The notes: generated by a model not told the origin, from the letters alone. A stretch of DNA of 64,000 bases from Massilia sp. 9I (GCF_902506415.1 NZ_LR733275.1:5416479-5480478), one strand, 5' to 3'; shown: positions 34,265 to 45,328, numbered from the stretch's first letter. Program-made: numbers and translations.

Positions 34265-35326
34265 ATGATTCCGACCGAACCGATCGGCAGCATTCCCCGT
34301 CCGCCCGAGCTGGTCGCCGCGATTCGCGGCGGCGCCGGGCCGGCCGAACTCGCGCCTCTGCTCGAGCAGGCGGTGCGCGCCACCGTGGCCGCCTTCGAGG
34401 CCACCGGAGCGCCGGTCATCAGCGACGGCGAACAGGCCAAGCTGGAAAACTTCTGGTCCTACCCGGTGCACGGGGCCCCGAATACCGCGCCGGACGGCTT
34501 TCGCATTCCGCTGCTCGATAGTGAGGGCGGCGCGCGCCACCGCATGCCGCGCCTGACCCACGGTCCGTTCCGCTACGGCTGCTACGCCGACCAGTACCTG
34601 CGCGCGGCGCGGCGCCACGCGACCCAGCCGGTCAAGCAAGCCATCATCTCGCCGTCGGCGCTGTCGCTGCTCTATCCGCCCGACGGCCTGCCGGACTATC
34701 CGCGCGAGCAGTTCCTGGAAGACCTCGTGCGTGAACACGAGACCGAAATCCGGCGCTGCCTGGAAGCCGGTGCGCACAAGGTGCAAGTCGATTTCGCCGA
34801 AGGCCCGCTGGCGATGCGGCTCGATCCGAGCGGCGCCCTGCTGGCCAGCTTCGTCCACCTGAACAACATGGCCCTGAGTCGTTTCTCCGACGCGGAACGC
34901 AGCCTGATCGGCCTGCACGTCTCCGCGGCCGGGATCTCCGCGCCCGGCGGCAGCGTCGACTACGCCGAGCTGCTGCCGGCCCTGTTCGAGATCCGCGCCG
35001 GCAGCTTCTATATCGCGCTGGCCGGCCAGCCGGAGCCCGAGCGGGTGCTGCGCATCGCGCGCGACTATGCGCGCCCCTATCAGCGGGTGTTCGTCGGCGT
35101 CACCGATCCGGCCAACCCGGCGGTCGAAAGCGCGCAGCAGGTGCGCGACCGCGTGCTGCTGGCGGCGAGCTACCTGGGCCCGCAGCGCCTCGGCACCACC
35201 GACGACGCCGGCTTCGCGCCCTTCTTCGACGACGCCGGCGTGGGCCGCGCCACCGCCTTTGCCAAGGTGCGCGCGCGGGTCGAAGGCACGCGCCTGGCTG
35301 CCGTACTCCTGGAAGGGGCCGCATGA
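34265..35326 (+). CDS. MetE-like protein with lost zinc ligands
   Basis: 353 residues similar to the C-terminal domain of cobalamin-independent methionine synthase (MetE) and its short relatives: EPIGSIPRP, VISDGEQ, KVQVDFAEGPLAM, VDYAELLPALFEIRAGSFYIALAG, VFVGVTDP. The catalytic zinc site of the group is an HxC motif plus a later Cys in DDCGF. Here they read HVS (218-220) and DDAGF (313-317), so both cysteines are gone. It is therefore probably not a methyltransferase. The stop TGA overlaps the ATG of the hybrid kinase (ATGA), so the pair is translationally coupled. Confidence 0.8.
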   Translation: MIPTEPIGSIPRPPELVAAIRGGAGPAELAPLLEQAVRATVAAFEATGAPVISDGEQAKLENFWSYPVHGAPNTAPDGFRIPLLDSEGGARHRMPRLTHGPFRYGCYADQYLRAARRHATQPVKQAIISPSALSLLYPPDGLPDYPREQFLEDLVREHETEIRRCLEAGAHKVQVDFAEGPLAMRLDPSGALLASFVHLNNMALSRFSDAERSLIGLHVSAAGISAPGGSVDYAELLPALFEIRAGSFYIALAGQPEPERVLRIARDYARPYQRVFVGVTDPANPAVESAQQVRDRVLLAASYLGPQRLGTTDDAGFAPFFDDAGVGRATAFAKVRARVEGTRLAAVLLEGAA

Positions 35327-38300
35327 GCGACGAGCACGAACTCGAGATGATGCGCTCGGCCGCCCTGCGCAACGCCCAGAGCGTGCTGGCTGCGCGCCAG
35401 CGCGCCGAGGAAGAATTGATGGCCGCGCAGGACGCCCTGCGGCGCGCCAGCGAGCGCATGGAAAACATGCTCGAGAGCCTGTCCGACGGTTTCTGCGCGG
35501 TCGACCGCGGCTGGCGCATCACCTACATCAATGGGCGCGCACTCGCCATGATCGCCCCGCTCGACAAGAGCCGCGCGGGGCTCATCGGCAAGAACCTGTG
35601 GGACGAGTTCGAGGACCTGCACGGCACCTCGGTGGCGGCCGACTGCCGCCGCGCGATGGAGCGGCGCGAGACCGTGGTGCGCGACTTTTATTATGTGCGC
35701 CTGCAGTGCTGGCTCGAGATGCGCCTGCACCCTTCGCCCGACGGCCTGACCCTGTACTTCCAGGACATCACCCAACGCAAGCTCGACCAGCAGGCCCTGG
35801 TCGAGAACAACAACCGCCTGCAGGTGGCGCTGGCCGCCGGCCGCCTGGGCGACTGGCGCTGGGACGCCGCGCTCGACCGCGTGATCCTGGGACCGCGCGC
35901 GGCCGGCATCCTGGGCCTGCCGGCCGAGGCCCCGCTGCCCTGGCCGCAGCTGCGCCTGCGCCTGCCCCGGGAACACCGGATCCAGGTACGGCGCGCCGTG
36001 CTCAAGGCCTTCAAGGCGCGCGCCGACCTGAACGTCGAATGCCGGGTCGAGACCGGCGGCGACGACAACACCGCGGCGCGCTGGGTGGCCCTGGTCGGGC
36101 GTCCCGACTACGCCGAACGCAAGGGCCAGGAAACCCTGGTCGGCATGACCGGCGTGGTGCAGGACATCAGCGGCCGCAAGACCGCCGAAGACAGCCTGCG
36201 CCAGAGCGAGGAACTGCTGCGCGCGCTGGCCAACACGATCCCGCAGCTGGCCTGGATGGCCGGCACCGACGGCGCCATCGTCTGGTTCAACGACCGCTGG
36301 TACGCCTACACCGGCAGCACGCCGGAAAACAGCGTCGGCTGGGGCTGGAAAGACATGATCGAACCGGGCGTGCTGGGCGCCGTGATGGCGCGCTGGAATG
36401 CGACCGTCCTGGCGGGCGCCCCGTTCGAGATGGAATTCCCGCTGCGCGGCGCCGACGGCAGCTATCGCTGGTTCCTGACCCGCGTCAGCGCGGTGCGCGA
36501 CCCGGAAGGCAACGTGGTGCGCTGGTTCGGCACCAACACCGACGTCGACCAGGTCAAGCGCGCCGAGCAGGCCCTGCGCGAGGAATCGCATGTGCTCGAA
36601 CTGCTCAACAATACCGGCAGCGTACTGGCCTCGACCCGTGAGCTGCCCGCCCTGCTGCGCGCCGCCACCGAAGCGGCGGCGGGCGTGAGCGGCGCGCGCC
36701 ATGCCGCCTTCATCCACTATGGCGAAGACGGCGACGGCACCCTGTTCTCGCTGTCGGCGCAGGCCGGCGGCAGCGCCGACTTCGAGCGCCTGGACGAGGC
36801 GCGCACCAGCACCCTGTTCCCGCCCGCCCTGCGCAGCCAGGACGTGGTGCGGATCGCGGACCTGCAGCGCGACGCAGGCGATGCGAACGGCGCCTGGCAA
36901 TTCGGCGGCGCCGCGCTGCGCAGCTACATGGCGGTGCCGGTGGCGGCCCGTTCCGGCGAGCTGCTCGGCACCATGTTCTTCGGCCACCCGGAGCCCGACA
37001 TCTTCAGCGAACGCAGCGAGCGCATCGTGCGCGGCATCGCCGCCCAGGCTGCGATCGCGGTCGACAACACGCGCCTGTACGAAGCCACCCGCCGCGCCGC
37101 CGAAGAGCGCAAGCTGCTGCTGGAGAACGAACGCGCGGCGCGCGCCGAAGCCGAGCGCAGCAGCCAGATGAAGGACGAATTCCTGGCCACGCTGTCGCAC
37201 GAACTGCGCACGCCGCTGTCGGCCATCCTCGGCTGGTCGCAGGTGCTGCGGCGCGGCAGCCGCGACGGCGCCGACCTGCAGCGCGGCCTGCAGACCATCG
37301 AACGCAACGCACGCGCCCAGGCCCAGCTGATCGAAGACCTGCTCGACATGAGCCGCATCACCTCCGGCAAGGTGCTGCTCGATATGCAGGTGATCTCTCC
37401 CACCTCCTTCATCGACGCCGCCATCGAGACCGTCCGGCCGGCGGCGGACGCCAAGCACATCACCATCGAGAAGCGCTACACGGCGCCGGGCGCGCTGGTG
37501 GCCGGCGACACCGGCCGCCTGCAGCAGGTGGTGTGGAACCTGCTGTCGAACGCGATCAAGTTCACGCCGCGCGACGGCACCGTGGTGGTCGAGCTCAGCG
37601 AGTGCGAAGCCGAGGGCGGGAAGGTGGTCGCGGTCACGGTCCACGACAACGGCGCCGGCATCCGTCCCGAGTTCATCACCCACGTGTTCGAACGCTTCCG
37701 CCAGGAGGACGCTTCGATGACGCGCCGCCACGGCGGCCTGGGCCTGGGCCTGTCGATCGTCAAGCACCTGGTCGAGCAGCACGGCGGCACGGTGCGCGCC
37801 GAGAGTCCCGGCGAAGGCCTGGGCGCGAGCTTCACCATCGAACTGCCGCGCGCCGAGGCGCCGGCCGCCGGCGGCCGCGCCGGCAACGCGATGGCGGCGC
37901 CTTCTCAGGCGCCTGAAGCGCTGGAGGCCGCGGCGCACGACCTGGCCGGGCTGACGGTGCTGGTGGTCGACGATGCGCGCGACGGCCGCGAGCTGATTGC
38001 GCGTATCCTCACCGATTGCCACGCGCGCGTGCGCATCGCGGCCAGCGCGCGCGAAGCCTTCGAGGCCCTGCGCGCGGACCGGCCGGATGTCCTGATCAGC
38101 GACCTGGGCATGCCCGAGGTCGACGGCTTCGAACTGATCGGCTGGGTGCGCGCCCTGCCGGTCGAGGCGGGCGGCCAGTTGCCGGCCATCGCCCTGACCG
38201 CCTTCGCCCGTCCGGAAGACCGGCTGAAGGCGCTGGAAGCCGGTTTTTCGACCCATATTTCGAAGCCGGTGGAGCCGGGAGAATTGATTGCGGCGATCGC

Positions 38301-38361
38301 TTCGGTGGCCGCGCCACCTGCACAAATGAGGACTGGCGACAGCCGCGGGCTTGGCCGATAA
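35323..38361 (+). CDS. PAS/GAF hybrid sensor histidine kinase
   Basis: 1012 residues without membrane segments, so cytoplasmic. A coiled coil (about 1-45) leads to three PAS domains (about 45-150, 165-285, 295-420), a GAF domain (about 430-580), HisKA with KDEFLATLSHELRTPLSAIL, an HATPase (VHDNGAGI, GGLGLGLSIV), and a C-terminal receiver (LVVDDARDGRELI, LISDLGMPEVDGFE). Its ATG is inside the stop of the MetE-like gene. Output is unknown; the receiver has no effector domain. Adjacent receiver proteins (33328, 38492) could take part in a relay. Confidence 0.92.
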   Translation: MSDEHELEMMRSAALRNAQSVLAARQRAEEELMAAQDALRRASERMENMLESLSDGFCAVDRGWRITYINGRALAMIAPLDKSRAGLIGKNLWDEFEDLHGTSVAADCRRAMERRETVVRDFYYVRLQCWLEMRLHPSPDGLTLYFQDITQRKLDQQALVENNNRLQVALAAGRLGDWRWDAALDRVILGPRAAGILGLPAEAPLPWPQLRLRLPREHRIQVRRAVLKAFKARADLNVECRVETGGDDNTAARWVALVGRPDYAERKGQETLVGMTGVVQDISGRKTAEDSLRQSEELLRALANTIPQLAWMAGTDGAIVWFNDRWYAYTGSTPENSVGWGWKDMIEPGVLGAVMARWNATVLAGAPFEMEFPLRGADGSYRWFLTRVSAVRDPEGNVVRWFGTNTDVDQVKRAEQALREESHVLELLNNTGSVLASTRELPALLRAATEAAAGVSGARHAAFIHYGEDGDGTLFSLSAQAGGSADFERLDEARTSTLFPPALRSQDVVRIADLQRDAGDANGAWQFGGAALRSYMAVPVAARSGELLGTMFFGHPEPDIFSERSERIVRGIAAQAAIAVDNTRLYEATRRAAEERKLLLENERAARAEAERSSQMKDEFLATLSHELRTPLSAILGWSQVLRRGSRDGADLQRGLQTIERNARAQAQLIEDLLDMSRITSGKVLLDMQVISPTSFIDAAIETVRPAADAKHITIEKRYTAPGALVAGDTGRLQQVVWNLLSNAIKFTPRDGTVVVELSECEAEGGKVVAVTVHDNGAGIRPEFITHVFERFRQEDASMTRRHGGLGLGLSIVKHLVEQHGGTVRAESPGEGLGASFTIELPRAEAPAAGGRAGNAMAAPSQAPEALEAAAHDLAGLTVLVVDDARDGRELIARILTDCHARVRIAASAREAFEALRADRPDVLISDLGMPEVDGFELIGWVRALPVEAGGQLPAIALTAFARPEDRLKALEAGFSTHISKPVEPGELIAAIASVAAPPAQMRTGDSRGLGR

Positions 38362-38491
38362 TGATCCTACCCGGACACGCGGCGCTGTCCTACAAGAAAT
38401 TTTCTGAGCTTTGTTAGACTATGAAGAGATGGGATGTTCCCATTCCAAAAGGAAATGGAACACGGTCCCGACAGCATAGAAGAGAACGAGT

Positions 38492-39493
38492 ATGCCGAGC
38501 AGACAAGACATTTTGAACGCGAAGATCCTGGTGGTGGACGACTCGCCCGACAATATCGAACTGATGGAAGAGATATTGCGCGAGGAAGGCTACACCTGCG
38601 TCAGTTCGACGATGCTGCCGGAACAGGTGTGCCCGCTGCACCGCGAGCACAACTATGACCTCATCCTGCTCGACCTGCAGATGCCGGGCCTGAACGGTTT
38701 CCAGGTCATGAAGGGGCTGAAGGAAATCGAACAGGGCGGCTACCTGCCGGTGCTGGCCCTGACCGCCCAGCCAAGCTTCAAGATCGCCGCGCTGGAAGCG
38801 GGCGCGCGCGACTTCATCAGCAAGCCCTTCGACCTGCTGGAAGTGCACAAGCGCATCCACAACATGCTGGAAGTGCGCCTGCTCTACAAGGAACTGGCGC
38901 AGTATTCGCGCGCGCAGCAGGAACTGGCGCTGCACGACGCCCTCACCGGCCTGCCCAACCGCCGCCTGCTGGAAGACCGCATCGAGACCGCCCTGCAGCA
39001 CGCCAACCGCAGCCATTCCAAGGCCGCAGTCATGTACCTCGACCTGGATGGCTTCAAGGCCATCAACGACACCTACGGCCATGCCTACGGCGACGACATC
39101 CTGAAGATGGTGTCGCAGCGCCTGCTGGCCACCTCGCGCAAGGAAGACACGGTGGCGCGCCTCGGCGGCGACGAATTCATGGTAGTGCTGGCGGATATCC
39201 ACACGCTGGCCGACGCCCAGGGACCGGCCGCCAAGCTGGTCGAGGCGATTTCGGAACCCTACTTCATCAACGACCTCACCTTGCGCCTGTCGACCTCGAT
39301 CGGCATCAGCATCTACCCGGACGACGCCGAAACGGTGGATGCCCTGATCAACATCGCCGACTACGCCCTGTACGAAGCCAAGCGCTCCGGCAAGAACCGC
39401 TTCTGCTCGCCGGCTGCCAACCGCCAGGCCCCGGCCAAGGTGTCGGCCACGCCGGCGCCCGCAGCGGTGGAGATGGCGGCGCCGCATCGCTGA
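38492..39493 (+). CDS. Response regulator with GGDEF domain
   Basis: 333 residues. An N-terminal receiver (KILVVDDSPDNIELM, ILLDLQMPGLNGF with the phospho-acceptor Asp, SKPFDL with the conserved Lys) is joined to a GGDEF domain: HDALTGLPNRR, YLDLDGFKAINDTYGH and LGGDEF. RKED five residues before GGDEF is a match to the inhibitory I-site. It is therefore probably an active diguanylate cyclase controlled by phosphorylation and product. It lies 130 bases after the hybrid kinase gene and may be its output. Confidence 0.92.
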   Translation: MPSRQDILNAKILVVDDSPDNIELMEEILREEGYTCVSSTMLPEQVCPLHREHNYDLILLDLQMPGLNGFQVMKGLKEIEQGGYLPVLALTAQPSFKIAALEAGARDFISKPFDLLEVHKRIHNMLEVRLLYKELAQYSRAQQELALHDALTGLPNRRLLEDRIETALQHANRSHSKAAVMYLDLDGFKAINDTYGHAYGDDILKMVSQRLLATSRKEDTVARLGGDEFMVVLADIHTLADAQGPAAKLVEAISEPYFINDLTLRLSTSIGISIYPDDAETVDALINIADYALYEAKRSGKNRFCSPAANRQAPAKVSATPAPAAVEMAAPHR

Positions 39494-39517
39494 GCGCTGT
39501 TTCACCGGTCTCAAGGC

Positions 39518-39550
39518 AAAGGGGCTCCCGCATTCGCGGGAGCCCCTTTT
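39518..39550 (+). terminator. Intrinsic terminator after the REC-GGDEF gene
   Basis: The stem built on AGGGGCTCCCGC / GCGGGAGCCCCT (12 base pairs, ATTC loop) is followed by a T-rich tail 24 bases after the stop codon. Confidence 0.9.
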
Positions 39551-39644
39551 TCGTCGTGCTTCGTTCATACGCGATTACGGCATGAAAAAAGGGCCACCGG
39601 CAGCTTGCGCCACCGGTGGCCCCTCCGGGCTTCAGAACCGCCGC

Positions 39645-40091
39645 TCAGCGGTTCCCGCCTTCGTCCTTCTGCATGTAGCGGGTCGGTTCCGCCGAGCGCA
39701 ACACTTCCTTGTTGTGCTCTTCGATCGCCTGGGCATGCTGGTGATCGCGGCTGGCGTCGACCTTGTCCGGCGCCACTTCGATGCGCGTGATGCTGGACTG
39801 GACCGAGACCGGGTCGCTGGCCGGGAAAGTCATCTCGACGGCGTCGTCCATCAAGGCTTCTTCGGCCCGTTCCTTGCTGGATGCCCCTTCGCAGCTCGAC
39901 AGCGCCTTGATGGCGGTGGCATAGCCGACGATCTGCATGTTGGCGAGATCGCCAATCGTGTGCACGCCAGCGGCGGCAAACGCGCTGGCTTGTTGTTCGT
40001 TGACACCACAAAGGGCGGTCAGCGGAGAATTGACGAGCTCAATGAGCGTTTTCCCGCGATAATCCTGATTTACGATAGAGTCGATATTCAT
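39645..40091 (-). CDS. Hypothetical protein with helix-hairpin-helix-like N-terminus
   Basis: 148 residues. The ATG at 40091 follows AAAGGACACACA. The N-terminal half (LTALCGVNEQQASAFAAAGV, HTIGDLANMQ) looks like a helix-hairpin-helix/SAM-type repeat of the kind that tracks protein or DNA contacts. The C-terminal half has the EMTFPASDPVSVQ and TRIEVAPDKVDASRDHQ motifs, which I recall from small proteins in Burkholderiales with no known function. It converges with the REC-GGDEF gene, separated by a terminator. Function is unknown. Confidence 0.6.
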   Translation of the reverse strand: MNIDSIVNQDYRGKTLIELVNSPLTALCGVNEQQASAFAAAGVHTIGDLANMQIVGYATAIKALSSCEGASSKERAEEALMDDAVEMTFPASDPVSVQSSITRIEVAPDKVDASRDHQHAQAIEEHNKEVLRSAEPTRYMQKDEGGNR

Positions 40092-40353
40092 TGTGTGTCC
40101 TTTCATGTAGGCAGCCCCGTCCTCGATGCGATACGGTTGAACTGGACGGTTTTCACTATCGCACACCCGTCTCGCCCTGTATGTGCGGCAGCGAACACCT
40201 TTGCTGCGCACGATTGAGATTTTGCCTATTTGCACCTAAATTGCCCGTGATATCATTCTTTGTTATTACAGGCTATTTTCTCCAACGTAACTACAAGCTT
40301 TGATATTATCTTTCCTGAGGGAAAACCCTTTTGTGAAAGTATGATGAACTATC
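40092..40353. other. Divergent intergenic region before the REC-kinase-REC gene
   Basis: About 260 AT-richer bases with promoters for both flanking genes. A small AGGG-AAAA-CCCT hairpin lies just before the GTG start at 40354. Nothing else was recognised. Confidence 0.4.
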
Positions 40354-41979
<1,626 letters not shown>

Positions 41980-42013
41980 CGGGCCGGCCGCTCCGGCGGC
42001 CCGTTGCACTGAT

Positions 42014-42469
42014 TTACTGCAGCTCGGCGGCCCGGGCTGCCATTTCCTCGCCCAGCGCCTTCAGGTCCAGCTTCAGTTCCTTCATCTTCGGGAACATTTC
42101 TTCCTCTTCTTCCTCGACGTGGTGGTCGACCAGTTCGCCCAGCACCTTCACCTTGGCGTCGTACAGGTCGTCACCCGGGTCCATTTCCTGGATCTGGGCG
42201 ATCAGGTCCTTTGCCGAAGCGTGCTCGACAACGGCCTCGTCCACCATGTCTTCGGTTTCCTCGGTGGCTTCACGCACGGCCGGATACAGGATCTCTTCCT
42301 CGATGGTGGTGTGCATGATCAGCGCCTGGCAGATTTCGTCGGCGAGCTTTTTCTTGCTGACCTTGGCGCGGTCGGTCATGTTTTCGAACTTTTCGAACAT
42401 GGCGTGGACTTCGCGGTGCTGCGCGGTCAGCAGTGTGATGGCATCCTGCGGTTTGGTTGCGGTCGTCAT
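42014..42469 (-). CDS. Hemerythrin HHE-domain protein
   Basis: 151 residues. The fold is a four-helix bundle with the expected His/Glu diiron ligands: QHREVHAMFEKF, MHTTIEEEILYPAV, VEHASAKDLI and VDHHVEEEEEEMFP. HHE proteins bind oxygen, iron or nitric oxide in the cytoplasm and are linked to iron and redox protection. It is oppositely oriented to the NarL-type kinase gene, which begins about 200 bases away and may share its promoter region. Confidence 0.9.
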   Translation of the reverse strand: MTTATKPQDAITLLTAQHREVHAMFEKFENMTDRAKVSKKKLADEICQALIMHTTIEEEILYPAVREATEETEDMVDEAVVEHASAKDLIAQIQEMDPGDDLYDAKVKVLGELVDHHVEEEEEEMFPKMKELKLDLKALGEEMAARAAELQ

Positions 42470-42666
42470 TATTGGTACCCCCGGTTGTTAGTAAAGTGGC
42501 ATCCGCCACAGGTCAAGCTTCGCCTGAAACCGCCGAGCCGACTGTACGGCACCGCACGCAGTTTCGCGCCGCTCCGTGGTTACAATGCCTGCTTTCCCAC
42601 CGCAGCGTGCGCGCCGCAGGAAAGCCAATTGATGTATTATTTAGGAAACATTTAACCGAGCCTACG

Positions 42667-43404
42667 ATGACCGAACCGGACCATCCGCAGCCCGGCCCGG
42701 CTGCTGTCGCATCTGCAGCGCCGGGCGTGGACCGCACCGCTGAACTCACCGAGATGCTGGGCTACCTCGCCGCCTGCTGGGACGAGGAACGCCGCCTGCT
42801 GGCGCGCCAGCTCCATGACAGCCTTGGCTCGTCGATGACCGCGCTGACCATGCACCTGGCGCTGCTGACCCAGCACATCCCGGCCGACAACCAGGCGATG
42901 CGCGACCGCAGCACGCAGATGAAGCAGCTGCTCGCGAACATCATCGAAACCAACCGCAAGATGCAGCTCGAGCTGTGGAACGACAAGCTCGAGTTCCTGG
43001 GCCTGAAGGCCGCGCTGGCCGAACTGGTCCCAGGCTTTGCCGCCGCCAACGGCATCAAGGCCCGCACCAGCCTGCCCGACGAGGATGGGTCCTACACCCG
43101 TACCCAGGGCGTGGTGCTGCTGCGCTGCGTCGAGGAAGGCCTGCGCAACGTGGCTGCACATGCGCGCGCCACCGAGGTCGACGTCATCCTGGACGACGAC
43201 GGCGAGCAGGTGATGCTGACGGTACGCGACAACGGCACTGGGTTCCCGAAGGACGACAAGGTGCTGGAATCGACCAGCTGCCACGGCCTGCGCCTGCTGC
43301 GCGAGCGGGCCCGCTTCCTGGGCGGAAGCTTGCAGCTGGGCGCCGGCGAGACTGGCGGCGCCGTGCTGCGCATGACCTTGCCGAAGCAGGCTCCGACCGT
43401 CTGA
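42667..43404 (+). CDS. NarL-type sensor histidine kinase, soluble
   Basis: 245 residues without a membrane segment or sensor domain. A HisKA_3 region (RRLLARQLHDSLGSSMTAL, phospho-His in QLHD) is followed by an HATPase (EEGLRNVAAHARA N-box, VRDNGTGF, GLRLLRERA). A cognate NarL-like regulator is not next to it. The small size suggests it takes input from a partner protein or ligand. The chosen ATG at 42667 gives the expected N-terminus; no strong site precedes it. Reading on upstream to 42457 would only add non-conserved sequence. Confidence 0.75.
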   Translation: MTEPDHPQPGPAAVASAAPGVDRTAELTEMLGYLAACWDEERRLLARQLHDSLGSSMTALTMHLALLTQHIPADNQAMRDRSTQMKQLLANIIETNRKMQLELWNDKLEFLGLKAALAELVPGFAAANGIKARTSLPDEDGSYTRTQGVVLLRCVEEGLRNVAAHARATEVDVILDDDGEQVMLTVRDNGTGFPKDDKVLESTSCHGLRLLRERARFLGGSLQLGAGETGGAVLRMTLPKQAPTV

Positions 43405-43406
43405 AC

Positions 43407-43432
43407 GTAGGGTGGGCGGCTAGGCCGCCCAC
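43407..43432. repeat. REP-like palindrome
   Basis: GTAGGGTGGGCGGC-TAG-GCCGCCCAC has a nine-base-pair core stem (GTGGGCGGC/GCCGCCCAC). The GTAGGGTGGGCGG head is identical to the element at 58159-58171. It lies between two convergent genes and may also end transcription. Confidence 0.75.
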
Positions 43433-43440
43433 CGTAAGGA

Positions 43441-44742
43441 TCAGTGCAGCTTCACCAGCGGCGTCGCGCGCCGCACCAGGAAGCGCGCCAGCGCCAGCAC
43501 CCCGGTCCGCATCGTACCCAGCACCGCCCGGTGATGCATCAGGTGCAGGCTGGTGTACATCAAGCGCGCCATCGTCCCCTGCACGAACCAGCTGGCGCCG
43601 CGCAGCGATCCCATCAGGCTGCCCACGCTGGTCGAACGTCCCACCGACACCAGCGACCCGTAGTCGCGGTATTCATACGGGTGCTCCTGGGGCGCATGTC
43701 CCTTCGACTTTCGTAGAAACGTGGTGACCAGGTAATCGGCCTGCTGGTGCGCGGCCTGCGCGCGCGGCGGCACCGCGTTGCCCTTGCCGTCCACGCAGGC
43801 GGCGCAGTCGCCCAGCGCATACACGTCCGCCACGCCTTTCACGCGCAGGTGCGGATCGACCTCGACCTGGCCGCCCTTCGCGGTCGGCAGGCCGAGCGTT
43901 GCCAACAGGTCGGGCGCCTTGATCCCGGCCGCCCACACGCACAGGTTGGACGGATACACGTTGCCGTCCTTGTCCACCACCTTGTCGCGGTCGATCTGGG
44001 TCACCCGGCAATCGGTCACGACGCGGATGCCGCGCTTGCCCAGCAGGTCATTGGCGGCGCTCGACACCTTTTCCGGCAGCGGCGCCAGCACGCGCGGCGC
44101 GCCTTCCAGGATGGTGATGCGCACGTCGCGCTTGACGTCGAGCTGGTCGAAACCATAGGTGACGTAGGCGCCGGAAGCTTCGCGCAGCTCGGCCGCCAGT
44201 TCGACGCCGGTGGCGCCGCCGCCGATGATCACCACGTCCAGGCCCGCGCCCTTGCCTTCTTCATGCTCCTGCTCGGCCGCCAGCATCAGGCGCAGCATGC
44301 GCAGGCGGAAGCGCTCGGCGTCCTCGGTGGCGTTCAGGGAGATGGTGTTTTCCTGCGCGCCCGGCACGCCGAAATAATTCGAGGTGCTGCCGATCGCCAG
44401 CACCAGCGAGTCGTAACGGATGCGGCGCTCGGGAAGCACCTCGTCGTTGTCGGCGGCCGCGACGATCGCGCCCACCGTGATGGTTTTCGAAGCGGCATCG
44501 AGCGCCGTCATCGGTCCGAACACGAAATTGAAGCCATTGTCGTGCGCCAGCATCTGATAGGACAGGCCTTCCTGGTGGATGTCCAGGGTACCGGCCGCGA
44601 CCTCGTGCAGCGAAGGCTTCCAGATATGGTACAGCCGGCTGTCGACCAGCGTTACTTTCGATGGGCCCAGCTTGCGGCCCAGTTTGCAGGCCAGTTCCAG
44701 GCCGCCCGCACCGCCACCCACGATCACGAATTCGCTACGCAA
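43441..44742 (-). CDS. ndh: Type II NADH dehydrogenase
   Basis: 433 residues from a TTG start preceded by AGAGGAGCTTACT (good site), so the coding start is not ATG. The FAD-binding motif FVIVGGGAGGLELACKLG is at the N-terminus and the NADH-binding motif VVIIGGGATGVELAAEL near residue 170. VYALGDCAACVD near 300 is the FAD-ribityl site, and the protein ends with a membrane-binding amphipathic region. NDH-2 passes electrons from NADH to quinone without proton pumping at the inner face of the membrane. Length fits the family. Confidence 0.92.
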   Translation of the reverse strand: MRSEFVIVGGGAGGLELACKLGRKLGPSKVTLVDSRLYHIWKPSLHEVAAGTLDIHQEGLSYQMLAHDNGFNFVFGPMTALDAASKTITVGAIVAAADNDEVLPERRIRYDSLVLAIGSTSNYFGVPGAQENTISLNATEDAERFRLRMLRLMLAAEQEHEEGKGAGLDVVIIGGGATGVELAAELREASGAYVTYGFDQLDVKRDVRITILEGAPRVLAPLPEKVSSAANDLLGKRGIRVVTDCRVTQIDRDKVVDKDGNVYPSNLCVWAAGIKAPDLLATLGLPTAKGGQVEVDPHLRVKGVADVYALGDCAACVDGKGNAVPPRAQAAHQQADYLVTTFLRKSKGHAPQEHPYEYRDYGSLVSVGRSTSVGSLMGSLRGASWFVQGTMARLMYTSLHLMHHRAVLGTMRTGVLALARFLVRRATPLVKLH

Positions 44743-44884
44743 AGTAAGCTCCTCTCATGGCGCCCGTCCGGCAATGCCAGCACATGGGCGATGTGGCAAT
44801 CTTACTACGCAAACGACGGGAACGCGGGACAGCTCCCGTTCATGCGCACCGGGTTAAGATAGGCTCTCCCAAGCTGAGGACACC

Positions 44885-45262
44885 ATGCCGAACGACATTG
44901 CATCCGCCATCATCGAGGCCGAGGCGCGCCTGCGCAGCGCCATGCTCGCCTCCGACCTCGCGGCCCTGGACGAGCTGATCGACCATGGGCTGATCTTCAC
45001 GAATCACCTGGGCCAGGTATTCGGCAAACACGACGACCTCGAAACGCACCGCTCGGGGCTGCTCAAGCTCGAACGCATGGACGGCTCCGAGATGCGCGTG
45101 CACGTCGATGGCGACTGCGCCGTCGTGTCGGTACGGATGGCCCTGGCAGGCAGCTTCGGCCCGTCCTCGTTCAGCGCCGACCTGCGCTATACCCGTGTCT
45201 GGCGGCGCGCGCCGGATGGCGCCTGGCGGGTGATCGCCGCGCACGCAAGCGAACTTCGCTGA
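44885..45262 (+). CDS. NTF2-like (DUF4440/SnoaL) protein
   Basis: 125 residues with the alpha+beta cone pattern: an N-terminal helix pair (IIEAEARLRSAMLASDLAAL), DELIDHGLIFTNHLG, a central RMDGSEMRVHVDGDCAVVSV and the end strand YTRVWRRAPDGAWRVIAAH, as in DUF4440 proteins. The fold is used for small enzymes and binding domains. No catalytic residue is clear, so function is unknown. AGGA precedes the ATG. Confidence 0.8.
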   Translation: MPNDIASAIIEAEARLRSAMLASDLAALDELIDHGLIFTNHLGQVFGKHDDLETHRSGLLKLERMDGSEMRVHVDGDCAVVSVRMALAGSFGPSSFSADLRYTRVWRRAPDGAWRVIAAHASELR

Positions 45263-45328
45263 CCCGTGCGTGGCGCGGCGTGCCGCTCCTGTAGCATGAC
45301 CTGGCCAACCAGCATGAAAGGACGCGAC

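Noticed and set aside
35170..38325. 1051-codon minus-strand frame
   Set aside because: It is a shadow of the PAS/GAF hybrid kinase; its translation is a His/Arg/Ala/Val-rich mirror with no motif.
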